From: Gammaproteobacteria bacterium | GTDB lineage: Bacteria; Pseudomonadota; Gammaproteobacteria; SZUA-229 | Direction: 5' to 3' | Assembly (NCBI GenBank): GCA_026195895.1 | Contig: JAPHRO010000033.1 | Span: 1 to 64,000, forward strand | Length of the DNA: 64,000 nt | Part shown: positions 37,701 to 50,868 of the stretch, one piece after another | Layout of the letters: every line of letters starts with the position of its first letter | Position numbering within the stretch: the stretch's first letter is position 1 | The notes under the pieces: model-generated | Told to the model about the DNA's origin: nothing | Database searches by the model: none | Seen by the model: only the letters and a program-made list of their open reading frames with translations | Program-made: the position numbers and the translations under genes

Positions 37701-39074
37701 CTACTGTGATGCAGTATATATTTGCATATCAGACTCGGTGTCATCTGTTTTCTGGAAATTAATATTTGAATAAAAGGCGGTAATGTTGCCGGTAAGATTT
37801 GCGCTAGGATATGATATGTAATCGGTAAGTGCCAGGGTATCAGCTTCTGTTTCAATGATGGTTGAAATGTTCGATGCATCTGCGTTAACGCTCATAATAC
37901 GGGCCTGGTAATTGGTAGTAGTATAAGCACCCGTGGCAGGCAAAGTATCACAATAAATAATGCGAGAACCATCGCCAGACATGCTGAACATATCACTACC
38001 ATCAAAGGGCCAGCCTGGGCCGGTATAAAAAGCGGGTCGCCAGTCGGTAGTTAATTGGGTAACTGTGGCGCTGCCAATATTTACGCTGAATAATTCCACA
38101 GAATTGTCTGCATTAGAACCTGTAGGGTCACGGTCTGAACGAAACACAACTATATTGCTATCATTGCTAATGAAGATTTTTCCTGTGTCATTTGCGCCTG
38201 CGGTATCTGTGTGTATGGCAAGTCCCGTGCCGCCTGAACCATTGGACTGAATGGTATAAATTTCGGCATTACCATCGGCGTTACTCGCATCATTTAGCCA
38301 GTCTCCCTGACCGGTAAAAGCCAGAAGCCCGGTTGGGCTAACGTCTATCCAGCCAATACCCGTGCCGGTTCCGCCATTGCTGGTTTCCTGTGCAACACCT
38401 GATCCATCGGCATTGATAGAAAAAATCTGTAAATCATTGCCGCCATTGGCGCCTGCGTGATCCCCGGTTGATGCAAAATAAATGGAGCTACCATCGGTGG
38501 CAACGGCAGGCGGTGCATTGGTAATGGTGCCACCAGCGCTGGCAGTGGCAAGCTGGGTTAAGCCTGTACCATCCGAGGCCATAGTAAATATTGAAACATT
38601 GGCCGCGCCATTGGTGCCAAGCGGATCCTGTGTGCCAGCCCACGCGATTTGTGAGCCATCCGCAGATAGAACAAGCTCTGTGTAAGGGAGGCCTGAGCTG
38701 GCGGCTTTCATTCCTGGGTTAGCCAGCGTAAAGGACGAGATTTGTGAAACTGCACTACCGATGATGGTAAAAATTTGTTCAATATTATCTGGATTGCTTC
38801 CGGTGTCCATTTGAGCACTGAAAACAATGATATTCCCATCGTCAGATTGCAGGACATTTCGAATATGGTTTGAGGTTTGTGCGGTAGTAATGCCGGTTTT
38901 GATGACAACATTTGGGAGATCGTTGGGGCCGCTACTGCTGCCGCCACCACCACCGCCACCGCCGCCGCCACCGTCACCACTGCCACCGGAGCCGCCGCTG
39001 CCAATAAAAGGGCTGTCTCCGCTGGCGCAGGCAAGTAAGGAGGCAGTTAATAAGATGAGTAATATTTGACGCAT
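37701..39074 (-). CDS. TolB-like beta-propeller lipoprotein with poly-Gly linker
   Basis: A 457-residue exported lipoprotein: signal peptide MRQILLILLTASLLACASGDSPF with lipobox LLAC. A linker of about 35 residues follows, almost all Gly/Ser and including an uninterrupted run of 11 glycines. The remaining 400 residues carry propeller-like repeats with the TolB/WD40-like pattern (LSADGSQIAWAGTQD, ATDGSSIYFASTGDH, DVSPTGLLAFTGQGD, SGDGSRIIYCD). It probably sits on the outer membrane as a binding scaffold; the ligand is unknown. It lies between aroK and a second lipoprotein gene that shares its mature N-terminus (CAS..DSPF). Confidence 0.75.
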   Translation of the reverse strand: MRQILLILLTASLLACASGDSPFIGSGGSGGSGDGGGGGGGGGGGSSSGPNDLPNVVIKTGITTAQTSNHIRNVLQSDDGNIIVFSAQMDTGSNPDNIEQIFTIIGSAVSQISSFTLANPGMKAASSGLPYTELVLSADGSQIAWAGTQDPLGTNGAANVSIFTMASDGTGLTQLATASAGGTITNAPPAVATDGSSIYFASTGDHAGANGGNDLQIFSINADGSGVAQETSNGGTGTGIGWIDVSPTGLLAFTGQGDWLNDASNADGNAEIYTIQSNGSGGTGLAIHTDTAGANDTGKIFISNDSNIVVFRSDRDPTGSNADNSVELFSVNIGSATVTQLTTDWRPAFYTGPGWPFDGSDMFSMSGDGSRIIYCDTLPATGAYTTTNYQARIMSVNADASNISTIIETEADTLALTDYISYPSANLTGNITAFYSNINFQKTDDTESDMQIYTASQ

Positions 39075-39136
39075 GGTTTATTTTTAGAGTCTGAAAATGA
39101 TTTGACGGAGATGGCCAAAATATTAATGAAAATTAA

Positions 39137-39823
39137 TTATGGTGTTTCAAGCATGTCCATTCGGCTTATATCTAGAATATAGATTCTAGTTTCATTGCCG
39201 CAAAGAGTTGAATGTGCACAGCCATCGCCATTATATGCACCATTTGCAGGTGTGTGGCCGCCACTATTGTCAACATCAATGACAACATCAGTAGCCGGGG
39301 TATAAACGCCATCATGGTTAAGGTCCTCAAACGGCTCTGGCAGGTCTCTAAGGAATGTATTGCCATCACCATCGTCAAAATAACCGTTACCATTCAGATC
39401 GATAAATGATTCTTCGCCGAGAGTATAGGCAGTGACGGAATTGAGTAGATCTCCCGGAATAAAATTAAAATTACCATTACTCGTCCATTTGACCGAGCAG
39501 GAGCCATTGCTTATTTCACAGCTATTTGCATCCAGTGTTCCCCATTGCGATCTAATATGAACGGTTCCGCCTGTAACCAGCGCATTGTTTCTATCAGCGG
39601 CCACAATGGTTATCGTAACTTCAACATCAGCGTGGCCTGCGTCATCCTGGTCAATAACGATTGGATTCGGTTCATCAAAAAATATACTAAAATTTTTATC
39701 TGCAATGATATTGGTTGATGATGATGCGGCACCGGTTCCAAACGGGCTGTCATCCGAACTGGCACAGCCCGCCAGAACAGATGTCAAAAGTAGCGATGTT
39801 ATAATTTTAAGCTGTTGGTTCAT
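39137..39823 (-). CDS. Lipoprotein with Ig-like region and Ca-binding-type loops
   Basis: A 228-residue exported lipoprotein: signal MNQQLKIITSLLLTSVLAGCASSDDSPFG with lipobox LAGC. After a Ser/Thr-rich stretch comes a beta-rich region (ADVEVTITIVAADRNNALVTGGTVHIRSQWGTL) reminiscent of bacterial Ig-like/invasin modules. Two dockerin- or EF-hand-like loops follow, DLNGNGYFDDGDG and DLNHDGVYTPATD. Four cysteines could form two disulfides. I cannot name the family. It lies directly downstream of pilQ and may be co-expressed with the pilus genes. Confidence 0.65.
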   Translation of the reverse strand: MNQQLKIITSLLLTSVLAGCASSDDSPFGTGAASSSTNIIADKNFSIFFDEPNPIVIDQDDAGHADVEVTITIVAADRNNALVTGGTVHIRSQWGTLDANSCEISNGSCSVKWTSNGNFNFIPGDLLNSVTAYTLGEESFIDLNGNGYFDDGDGNTFLRDLPEPFEDLNHDGVYTPATDVVIDVDNSGGHTPANGAYNGDGCAHSTLCGNETRIYILDISRMDMLETP

Positions 39824-39852
39824 TACTAAACTCCAAACTGAATCAGGTGCAG

Positions 39853-42009
39853 TTACAGGCTGAGTGAATCTTTCAGGATCTTAGGTGTAACAAATATCAG
39901 GAGCTCCTGTTTTTCAACTGATTCCAGCGTGTGACGGAACAAAGCGCCGATTAACGGTAGATCGCCCAGTACGGGGACTTTATCAACCTCGTTACGCGAT
40001 TCTGTTTCGTAAATACCGCCCAGTACAATAGTGTCGCCGTTGCTAACCAGTACCTGAGTCGTAACCTGGCGGGTATCTATGCTCGGGATATTGGCAAATA
40101 CCTGGCCTACTGCATCTTTATTCACAGACAGATCCATAATGATCCGGTCATCGGGGGTAATTTGTGGTGTGACTTTAATGCTCAGTACCGCCTTTTTAAA
40201 TTCAACCTGAGTGGCACCACTGGAAGTGGCAGACAAATAGGGAATTTCTACACCCTGTTCAATAAAGGCTTCATGACGATCAGAGGTAACGACGCGGGGG
40301 CTAGATATGATTTCACCCTCTTCTTCGGCTTCCAGTGCAGATAGTTCCAGATCAAGCAGGTTACCGCCGCTCAGTATGGCAAAAGCAATGCTTCCGGTGG
40401 CGCCGATTACTGGCATGTCTACATTAAGTCTTTCGGCGCCGCCGCCTATATCGACCGGTGTGATCTGGCCAGCATCACCCAGATTTCCTAAAGCGCTGTT
40501 AACTGAAGTGTTGGTGCTAGAGAAAGAGCCCGAAGTGACATTGAGACCATCGGCACCCGTTGGGTCGACTGAGTTTGCGCCAAACCGGACGCCCATTTCT
40601 TTTCTGAAGTCATCAACGGCAATTACAATACGCGATTCAATCAGCACCTGGCGTACGGGAACGTCGAGTTGTTTCAGGATGCGTCTGATCTCAGACAATA
40701 CTTCTTCCGTGTCTTTGATGATTAGCGTGTTGGTTCTTTCGTCGACAATTACTTTACCGCGAGGCGATAACAGACTGGGGCTGGATTCTTCATCACCGCT
40801 TTCAAATAGCGCCTGTAATTCAGTGACTTTTGCGAAATTAATTTCGAAAAATGCGCTGCGTAATGGAGCAAGTTCTGTTACCTGTGCCATCGCTTCCAGG
40901 TCAAGTTTTTCCTGGGCTGCGATTTCTTCGCTTGGCGCGATTAACATTACGTTGCCTGCTTCACGTTTGGACAGGCCTTTGGCTTTCAGGATAATGTCGA
41001 GCGCCTGATCCCAGGGCACATTTTTTAAGCGTAAAGTCAGATTGCCATCAACGGAGTCACTAACGACGACGTTTAATCCGGTGAAGTCGGCGATAAGCTG
41101 CAGCACGGCTCGAACGGGAATGTCCTGGAAATTTAGCGACAGGCGTTCACCGGTGTAGCCAAATTTGGATTTTTTCTGTTCATCTAATTCTTCTTTGGAA
41201 ATCGGAATAAATTCAACCGTAAACGTTTTGTCTGTCTGATAAGCCAGATGTTCAAATTCCTTATGGCTGGGTTCTATTTCAATTCGTGCACTGCCTTCCT
41301 GTTTGAAGCTGTCGATGGCTTTTACCGGGGTGGCAAAGTCGAGAACATCAAGTCGTTGGAATAGTTCTTCCGGTAAGTCGGTATCAACAAAGTTAATGAT
41401 AATCTTCCCAAACTCTTCAGAAATATCCATAGGGATACTGGATTCGGTCATTTCAATGATGACGCGGCCTTCGCCTTTTTCGCCACGGCGGAAGTCAATT
41501 TTTGTGATGCCTTTTCCGGTTGCCTGGTATCTGTTTTGTGATGTTAAGGCAGAGCCGCCAGCAGTGCTGGCAGAAGTATCTGATGTTTCACTATCAAGAA
41601 TAATAGATATTTCATCGCGGTTCGTTTCGACCTGATAAGGCACAGTCTCGGTCAGGTTTAGAATGACACGGGTTTTGTTTTTTGCGGTGACCGCAGTAAC
41701 TGATTGTGCGATGCCAATACCAATCAGTTGTTTCCGTTTGGGAAGTTTGCTGATGGTGTCTTCGAAATCGAAGGCAATTCTTGCGGGATTATCAATCGTA
41801 AAACTCAGCGGTTTTTCTGCCGGCTGATTGAGTTTGATATTAATCTGCAGTCGATTGCCGGGCAATGTTGAATAGCTTATTGCTTCAATTGCATTTGACT
41901 CAGCAAAAACATTGCCAGTGTATAAGCAGGGGATAAGTAATAATAAAGAAAATATTTTTTTCATGTTGTTCTTCGCAATATCATGGAATTTAGACTGTAC
42001 GTTATTCAT
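39853..42009 (-). CDS. pilQ: Type IV pilus secretin PilQ
   Basis: A roughly 718-residue outer-membrane secretin through which the pilus exits. Signal peptide core is MKKIFSLLLLIPCLYTGNVFA. Two AMIN domains (about residues 30-280) bind peptidoglycan. STN/N0 (GERLSLNFQDIPVRAVLQLIADFTGLNVVVS) and N1/KH domains follow, then the secretin domain to the end (VPVLGDLPLIGALFRHT). The track starts at 42024; ATG 42009 has GGAG 6 nt upstream and is preferred, though ATG 41964 would give a more ordinary signal peptide. Confidence 0.95.
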   Translation of the reverse strand: MNNVQSKFHDIAKNNMKKIFSLLLLIPCLYTGNVFAESNAIEAISYSTLPGNRLQINIKLNQPAEKPLSFTIDNPARIAFDFEDTISKLPKRKQLIGIGIAQSVTAVTAKNKTRVILNLTETVPYQVETNRDEISIILDSETSDTSASTAGGSALTSQNRYQATGKGITKIDFRRGEKGEGRVIIEMTESSIPMDISEEFGKIIINFVDTDLPEELFQRLDVLDFATPVKAIDSFKQEGSARIEIEPSHKEFEHLAYQTDKTFTVEFIPISKEELDEQKKSKFGYTGERLSLNFQDIPVRAVLQLIADFTGLNVVVSDSVDGNLTLRLKNVPWDQALDIILKAKGLSKREAGNVMLIAPSEEIAAQEKLDLEAMAQVTELAPLRSAFFEINFAKVTELQALFESGDEESSPSLLSPRGKVIVDERTNTLIIKDTEEVLSEIRRILKQLDVPVRQVLIESRIVIAVDDFRKEMGVRFGANSVDPTGADGLNVTSGSFSSTNTSVNSALGNLGDAGQITPVDIGGGAERLNVDMPVIGATGSIAFAILSGGNLLDLELSALEAEEEGEIISSPRVVTSDRHEAFIEQGVEIPYLSATSSGATQVEFKKAVLSIKVTPQITPDDRIIMDLSVNKDAVGQVFANIPSIDTRQVTTQVLVSNGDTIVLGGIYETESRNEVDKVPVLGDLPLIGALFRHTLESVEKQELLIFVTPKILKDSLSL

Positions 42010-42026
42010 AGTGGCTCCACACATGC

Positions 42027-42560
42027 TTAATCAGATCCGATGGCAAGCGATGCGTTACGTTCGATGTAACCACCAATGCCATCTGGAATAATTTCAACAA
42101 TATCAATTTGTTTTTCGGAAACAGCCACTATTTGACCCTCGTTCTGGCCCGCATAATTACCTGTCTGTACTCGATGTACGACATTATTGGGATCTTTTAC
42201 CAGTCCCCAGGTTTGCTGGTTCTGAACCAGGATGCCAACCATTCGAAGCGTATCCAGGGGAAATGTTTCTAATGGTTCTTTCGGGCGACGAGAATCGGGC
42301 CTGAGGCCGGAATCATCTACGTTCTCATTAACTTCGGCTTCAAATGCCGGCTCGAAAGGGTCGCGCAGCTCAGAGGCCGAATAGGTGAAATTCTGATACG
42401 GCTCAAAGGTAGGTAAAGGCTGTACGCTACCTAAATGTTTTGATTTGGTAGTTTCAATAAACTGGTATAGATCAGCATTGTCACGGCTGCATCCACTGAC
42501 ACTAATTGTAATAAGAGCAATGAAGGATATGCTGTATATGTTTTTATACAAACTGCACAT
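42027..42560 (-). CDS. pilP: Type IV pilus lipoprotein PilP
   Basis: A 177-residue inner-membrane lipoprotein of the alignment subcomplex. Signal peptide ends in the lipobox VSGC. An extended region with SELRDPFEPAF precedes the C-terminal HR domain (about residues 95-170, PLETFPLDTLRMVGILVQNQQTWGLVKDPNNVVHRVQTGNYAGQNEGQI) that contacts the N0 domain of PilQ. It follows pilO by 2 nt. Confidence 0.95.
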   Translation of the reverse strand: MCSLYKNIYSISFIALITISVSGCSRDNADLYQFIETTKSKHLGSVQPLPTFEPYQNFTYSASELRDPFEPAFEAEVNENVDDSGLRPDSRRPKEPLETFPLDTLRMVGILVQNQQTWGLVKDPNNVVHRVQTGNYAGQNEGQIVAVSEKQIDIVEIIPDGIGGYIERNASLAIGSD

Positions 42561-42562
42561 TG

Positions 42563-43183
42563 CTAAACACCCTCTTGCTCATCAAGGTATTGATAGGTCA
42601 CAGCGGTTACTTCCATTTCAAGTTTTACACCGGGCTCTTTGTCAGGGTGCTTGATGGTTATATCTCGCATGGTAACGATGCGCGGCAGCGCTGCCACACC
42701 ACTAACGAAGCGACCGAATTGATGATAGCGGCCTGTTACGCGTAATTTAATAGGGAATTCCGCATAGAATTCCTTGGGGCTTAAGCCTTCAGGTCTGAAG
42801 TATTCGATTTCCAGCCCGCTGGCGATACCGGTTTGTGAAATATCGGTGAGTAAAGATTCAATTTCAGTTTTATTTGGGAGCTGCCGGAGTAGTGCGCCAA
42901 AAGAGCTTTTCATTTCTTCTAGTTGTTGTGCATAAGCATCCAGGTTTGCTGCTTTGCTTTGTTTTTCATCAAAAGTTGTGCGCAGTGACAATTCTTCCTT
43001 TTCAGCTTTTTCCAGAACATCCAGTTGTTTCATTGTATCCAGCCAGATGCCGAGTCCGGCCACAATGAGGCAGATAATGACAATAATTATAGCCTTGACC
43101 GGTCCGGGGGCGGTGCCGATTTTTTTGATGTCATTGATGTCAATGTCACTTAAATCGATTTCATTAAGCTTCGATAAATCCAC
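42563..43183 (-). CDS. pilO: Type IV pilus inner-membrane protein PilO
   Basis: A 206-residue protein with a short cytoplasmic N-terminus, one membrane helix (about residues 29-48, PVKAIIIVIICLIVAGLGIWL), a coiled coil (about 55-100) and a ferredoxin-like periplasmic domain (FRPEGLSPKEFYAEFPIKLRVTGRYHQFGRFVSGVAALPRIVTM). It forms heterodimers with PilN. It overlaps pilN by 1 nt. Confidence 0.95.
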   Translation of the reverse strand: MDLSKLNEIDLSDIDINDIKKIGTAPGPVKAIIIVIICLIVAGLGIWLDTMKQLDVLEKAEKEELSLRTTFDEKQSKAANLDAYAQQLEEMKSSFGALLRQLPNKTEIESLLTDISQTGIASGLEIEYFRPEGLSPKEFYAEFPIKLRVTGRYHQFGRFVSGVAALPRIVTMRDITIKHPDKEPGVKLEMEVTAVTYQYLDEQEGV

Positions 43184-43748
43184 TACAGTTCTCCCTCAGC
43201 ATTGTTGTCTTTCGGGGCATCTTGAGAGGCAACAATTGTAAATTCACTGCCACGACCATCTTTGCGTTTACTTTCAATAACTTTGAGTTGCGGGTTTTTC
43301 ATCCATTCAGAAGCATCAATGTTTCTCATGTAAGCAGAAACGCGGCCATTGGATTCTGCTATACCATGAATAGTCAGCGTGCTGCCGCGTTGCTGGATTT
43401 CTGTAACGTGTAAGCCTTCGGGCACGGTTCTTACAACATCATCAAATAAATGAACAACCTGTGGTCGTTTTTGTTGCAAGGATTGAATAATTTCCATTCT
43501 GGAAAGCAGCTTTTCTTTGGTCTCTTCCAGACCTTTTATTTTTAACAGCTCAACATCCAGCCGTTTAATTTCTTCCTGCAGAATACCGTTACGCTGGTTC
43601 TGGAAATCAATCATGCGATTAATATTCACATGAACCAGCAAAATAACGGCTGCAGTTAAGATAACCGAGAAAATAGTCAGCGTAGTGAATTGCCGAGTCT
43701 GGGCTTTGCGCAGTTCTTCGCGCCAGGGTAACAGGTTAATGCGAGCCA

Positions 43749-43749
<1 letters not shown>
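43183..43749 (-). CDS. pilN: Type IV pilus inner-membrane protein PilN
   Basis: A 188-residue protein. The conserved cytoplasmic N-terminus ARINLLPWREELRKAQ binds the groove of PilM. A membrane helix (about residues 22-42), a coiled coil and a periplasmic ferredoxin-like domain (VPEGLHVTEIQQRGSTLTIHGIAES) follow. It overlaps both pilM and pilO by a single base. Confidence 0.95.
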
Positions 43750-45175
<1,426 letters not shown>

Positions 45176-47698
45176 ATGCAAAAATTTTTAAAATTTCTTC
45201 GAATCAGCTCCAAAATACTGATTGGCCTGCTGGTTCTGGTCTTTAGTGGCTTAATCGGTCTGTATCTTTATCTTGAGCCAGAATTACCTTCTATCGAAGG
45301 CTTGAGTGATGTGCAATTGCAGGTGCCTCTGCGTGTATATAGTTCGGAAGGGGCGCTGATAGCAGAATATGGTGAAAAACGCCGCTCTCCTAAAGTCATT
45401 GAAGAAATACCGGAAAAACTGAGGCAGGCATTTTTATCGGCGGAAGATGATCGCTTCTACCAGCATCCAGGTGTTGATTACCAGGGTATTTTGCGTGCCG
45501 TGGTACATTTATTGAAGACCGGAGAACGTGGTCAGGGTGGCAGTACCATTACCATGCAGCTCGCCCGAAACTTTTATTTAAGTCGTGAGAAAACGTTTGC
45601 TCGAAAACTCAATGAGATTTTCCTGGCGTTAAAAATAGAGCAGCAAATTTCCAAAGACGCCATCCTGGAGCTTTATCTAAATAAAATTTATCTGGGCAAC
45701 CGGGCCTATGGTGTGGCGGCGGCAAGCCGAGTTTATTACGGCAAGGAATTGCATGAACTGGACCTGGCGCAAATCGCCATGATTGCCGGTCTGCCGAAAG
45801 CGCCATCTCGCTACAATCCAATCATAAATCCAGATCGTGCGGTGACGCGACGAAATTACGTGCTGAACCGAATGGGCGAGCTGGGTTTTATATCTGAGGC
45901 GGACCAGCGCTGGGCCAAATCGCAGCCGGTCACGGCGGGTCTGCATGATTCGCCAGTGGAAATTTCCGCTTATTATGTGGCTGAAATGGTGCGTTCCGAA
46001 ATTTCCCAGCAGTTTGGCGAAGAGGCTTATACCAAAGGCCTGAAAGTCTACACCACAATTGACAAACGCATGCAGAAAGCAGCCAATAGCAGTTTGCGCC
46101 ATGCTTTGCTGGCATATGATCAGCGCCATGGTTATCGGGGTGCGGAGCAGCATGTAGAATTTGATGATCAAATGACGCAGGCGCCTGAACTTGAAGATAG
46201 CAGGGAAGAGGCGCTGGAAGAGCTGGGCGTTTATGGCAATCTTGTTCCTGCGCTGGTGGTTGAAGTGGGTGATAAGGATGCCAGGGTTTATTTAAAAGGC
46301 GGTCGCCTTATTAGTCTGGACTGGTCAGCATTATCCTGGGCCAAACCCTATATTGATGTGAATCACCAGGGCAAGGCTCCGGAGTCTGCCGCAGACATCC
46401 TTAAGGTTGGCGATATTATTCGTATCTATCGGGATGTGGACGATAACTGGCGTATGGGGCAGGTGCCTGAAGTGCAGGGCGCACTGACTGCGCTGGTGCC
46501 TAATGATGGTGCGATAAAGGCGCTGGTCGGTGGCTTTGATTTCCACCAGAGCAAATTCAATCGCGCCGTTCAGGCCAGGCGTCAGGCCGGATCCAGCTTT
46601 AAGCCATTTATTTATACCTCGGCCCTGGAAAAACAATACACTGCGGCATCGATAATCAATGATGCGCCTGTGGTGTTTCATGACCCTGCGCTGGAAGGTA
46701 CCTGGCGGCCGGAGAATTATAGTGGCAAGTTTTACGGGCCGACTCGATTGCGCGAGGCCCTGGTAAAATCCAGAAATCTGGTGTCTATTCGTTTGTTACG
46801 CTCAATTGGTGTGCGCTATGCGACGCAGTTTGCCGGGCGGTTCGGATTTAATCCTGCTCTATTGCCCAGGGATTTGTCCCTGGCTTTAGGTAGCGGCGAG
46901 GTGAGTCCGTTGAACTTGTCGACGGGCTTTGCGGTGTTTGCCAATGGGGGGTATCGCATTACACCTTATTTTATAGACCGTATTGAAGATCTGGATGGCA
47001 AGGTGCTGTTTAAAGCCGATCCGGCAGTGGCATGTGTAAGTTGTGTGCTGGAGGCCCGAAAGATGGTGCCGCAGTCCAGGCCGGTGGCAATGGCTATTCA
47101 GGCGGAACCGCTGGCGGAGCAGCAAATGCTGGACGCTTCGTTTACCGCGGAAGACGATGGGCAGGTAGTAGAGGAGAATCTGGATACGCATTTGCCCAAA
47201 CAGGCAGAGCGCGCAGTCGAAGAAAGAGTGGTTTATATCATGAATTCGATTTTGCAGGATGTTATCAAGCGCGGAACTGGGCGTAGAGCCAGGGCGCTGG
47301 GCCGGTCTGATTTACATGGAAAAACCGGCACTACCAATGATCAGAGAGATGGCTGGTTCAATGGTTTTAATAGTGCGTTGGTGGCTACCGCCTGGGTTGG
47401 TTTTGATCAGCAGCAGCGCGTACTGGGCAACTATGAAACCGGTTCCAAAGCTGCTCTACCCATGTGGATTGAATTTATGCGTACAGCCTTACAGGGTGTG
47501 CCCGAAAGCACGATGCCACGACCCGAAAATCTGGTTACGGTAAAAATTAATCCGGAAACCGGTGAGCTGGCGGATGTAAATGATAAGGCAGCGATTTTTG
47601 AAATTTTTCGTGCTGAACGCGCCCCAACTCAAAAAGCGGGGCAGCAGTTACCCAGGAATAACAGCAATAATGGTGTAATTCCTGAGCAATTGTTTTAG
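45176..47698 (+). CDS. mrcA: Penicillin-binding protein 1A
   Basis: An 840-residue bifunctional peptidoglycan synthase (ponA/mrcA). One N-terminal membrane helix lies at about residues 13-34. The GT51 glycosyltransferase has SAEDDRFYQHPGVDYQGILRA and QGGSTITMQLARN, with catalytic Glu. An OB-like insert follows. The transpeptidase has SSFKPFIYTSAL (SxxK serine), SRNLVSIRL (SxN) and HGKTGTTNDQRDGWFNG (KTG). All active-site motifs are intact. It is divergent from pilM, as in Pseudomonas, and convergent with hemE. Confidence 0.96.
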   Translation: MQKFLKFLRISSKILIGLLVLVFSGLIGLYLYLEPELPSIEGLSDVQLQVPLRVYSSEGALIAEYGEKRRSPKVIEEIPEKLRQAFLSAEDDRFYQHPGVDYQGILRAVVHLLKTGERGQGGSTITMQLARNFYLSREKTFARKLNEIFLALKIEQQISKDAILELYLNKIYLGNRAYGVAAASRVYYGKELHELDLAQIAMIAGLPKAPSRYNPIINPDRAVTRRNYVLNRMGELGFISEADQRWAKSQPVTAGLHDSPVEISAYYVAEMVRSEISQQFGEEAYTKGLKVYTTIDKRMQKAANSSLRHALLAYDQRHGYRGAEQHVEFDDQMTQAPELEDSREEALEELGVYGNLVPALVVEVGDKDARVYLKGGRLISLDWSALSWAKPYIDVNHQGKAPESAADILKVGDIIRIYRDVDDNWRMGQVPEVQGALTALVPNDGAIKALVGGFDFHQSKFNRAVQARRQAGSSFKPFIYTSALEKQYTAASIINDAPVVFHDPALEGTWRPENYSGKFYGPTRLREALVKSRNLVSIRLLRSIGVRYATQFAGRFGFNPALLPRDLSLALGSGEVSPLNLSTGFAVFANGGYRITPYFIDRIEDLDGKVLFKADPAVACVSCVLEARKMVPQSRPVAMAIQAEPLAEQQMLDASFTAEDDGQVVEENLDTHLPKQAERAVEERVVYIMNSILQDVIKRGTGRRARALGRSDLHGKTGTTNDQRDGWFNGFNSALVATAWVGFDQQQRVLGNYETGSKAALPMWIEFMRTALQGVPESTMPRPENLVTVKINPETGELADVNDKAAIFEIFRAERAPTQKAGQQLPRNNSNNGVIPEQLF

Positions 47699-47731
47699 CA
47701 GTTTTCGAGGTGTTGTTGAGCAGGCCACCGG

Positions 47732-48796
47732 TTAACGATGGTATTGCTCACTCAGCTCATGCACGGCATCGACCAGAGCGGCCACATGTTCCGGGTTGAT
47801 ATCGGGTGTAATACCATGACCCAGATTAAAAACATGGCCAGAGCCATTGCCGTAGGCGGCCAGGATTCTGGCGGCTTCCTGGCGAATCACATCAGGTGAA
47901 GCATAGAGCGTGTTTGGGTCCATATTGCCCTGTAGTGCAACACGGTCACCAACCATCTGGCGAGCTTTCGTTATATCCATGGTCCAGTCCAGCCCCAGTC
48001 CGTCACAGCCCGAATCGGCCAGTTCGTTCAACCACAGGCCGCCGCCTTTGGTGAACAGAATAACCGGTACCTTACGGCCATCGTTTTCACGAGTCAGGCG
48101 TGACACGATATCTTTCATGTAATTCAACGAGAACTCGCTGTACATGTGGTGCGCCAGATTGCCGCCCCAGGTATCAAATATCATTAGCGCCTGTGCACCG
48201 GCTGCAACCTGGGCATTCAGGTAGCTCACCACCGAGTCGGCAATTTTACCCAGGAGCATATGCGCCAGTTTCGGCTCGTTGAACAACATGGTTTTTGATT
48301 TGCTGAAGGTTTTGCTGCTGCCGCCTTCGATCATGTAGGTCGCCAGAGTCCACGGGCTGCCTGAGAAGCCAATTAACGGCACGCTGCCGTTTAATTCGCG
48401 GCGAATCGTGCGTACTGCGTCCATCACGTATTTCAGCTCGTCTTCAGGGTCAGGTATGGGTAAATTCTCGATTTGTTTTGCAGTGCGAATGGGCGTCTTA
48501 AACTTTGGTCCTTCGCCTTCTTCAAAATATAGCCCCAGCCCCATGGCGTCGGGGATGGTTAATATGTCGGAAAACAGTATGGCTGCGTCCAGCTCGAAAC
48601 GTTCCAGTGGCTGCAAGGTGACTTCGCAGGCTAAATCTGGCGTTGAGCATAAGGTCATGAAGTCACCAGCTTTTTCACGGGTGGCTCGATATTCTGGTAA
48701 ATAGCGGCCAGCCTGGCGCATGATCCAGATGGGTGTGCGATCAACAGGTTGTTTCAGCAGGGCGCGGAGGAAGCGGTCATTTTTTAAGTCAGACAT
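47732..48796 (-). CDS. hemE: Uroporphyrinogen decarboxylase
   Basis: A 354-residue cytoplasmic TIM-barrel enzyme that makes coproporphyrinogen III in heme synthesis. Seen: [22 protein letters not shown] (substrate arginines), [15 protein letters not shown] with the catalytic Asp, [17 protein letters not shown] and [16 protein letters not shown]. The track's start at 48814 is replaced by ATG 48796 ([13 protein letters not shown]), with AAGG about 6 nt upstream. It follows gltD, as in Pseudomonas, but gltB does not precede the pair. Confidence 0.96.
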   Translation of the reverse strand: MSDLKNDRFLRALLKQPVDRTPIWIMRQAGRYLPEYRATREKAGDFMTLCSTPDLACEVTLQPLERFELDAAILFSDILTIPDAMGLGLYFEEGEGPKFKTPIRTAKQIENLPIPDPEDELKYVMDAVRTIRRELNGSVPLIGFSGSPWTLATYMIEGGSSKTFSKSKTMLFNEPKLAHMLLGKIADSVVSYLNAQVAAGAQALMIFDTWGGNLAHHMYSEFSLNYMKDIVSRLTRENDGRKVPVILFTKGGGLWLNELADSGCDGLGLDWTMDITKARQMVGDRVALQGNMDPNTLYASPDVIRQEAARILAAYGNGSGHVFNLGHGITPDINPEHVAALVDAVHELSEQYHR

Positions 48797-48819
48797 AGTG
48801 GCCTTTAAAAGCAAGATTG

Positions 48820-48920
48820 ACCACGGAGGACGCGGGAAGCATAGAGGAAGGTGTTTATTGTGATGGGCAGCTACGCCGCCATTTTAAAAACCTCGGTGTC
48901 CTCTTTAGTCCTCTGTGGTG
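48820..48920. repeat. REP-like inverted repeat between gltD and hemE
   Basis: Left arm ACCACGGAGGAC (48820-48831) and right arm GTCCTCTGTGGT (48908-48919) are complementary apart from one position. Each is followed inward by a second AGAGGA/TCCTCT-type block (48843-48848 and 48899-48904). This CCACRGAGGAC pattern resembles dispersed intergenic repeats seen in many bacterial genomes. It fills most of the 135-nt gap. Confidence 0.55.
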
Positions 48921-48931
48921 AAAAAAATTAA

Positions 48932-50831
<1,900 letters not shown>

Positions 50832-50868
50832 TAAATAGATGCTCTAGTAGAGGTTCAGGCAAATAATC

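Noticed and set aside
40307-41008. 233-residue plus-strand ORF
   Set aside because: Antisense to pilQ, low-complexity Ser-rich translation, no supporting context.
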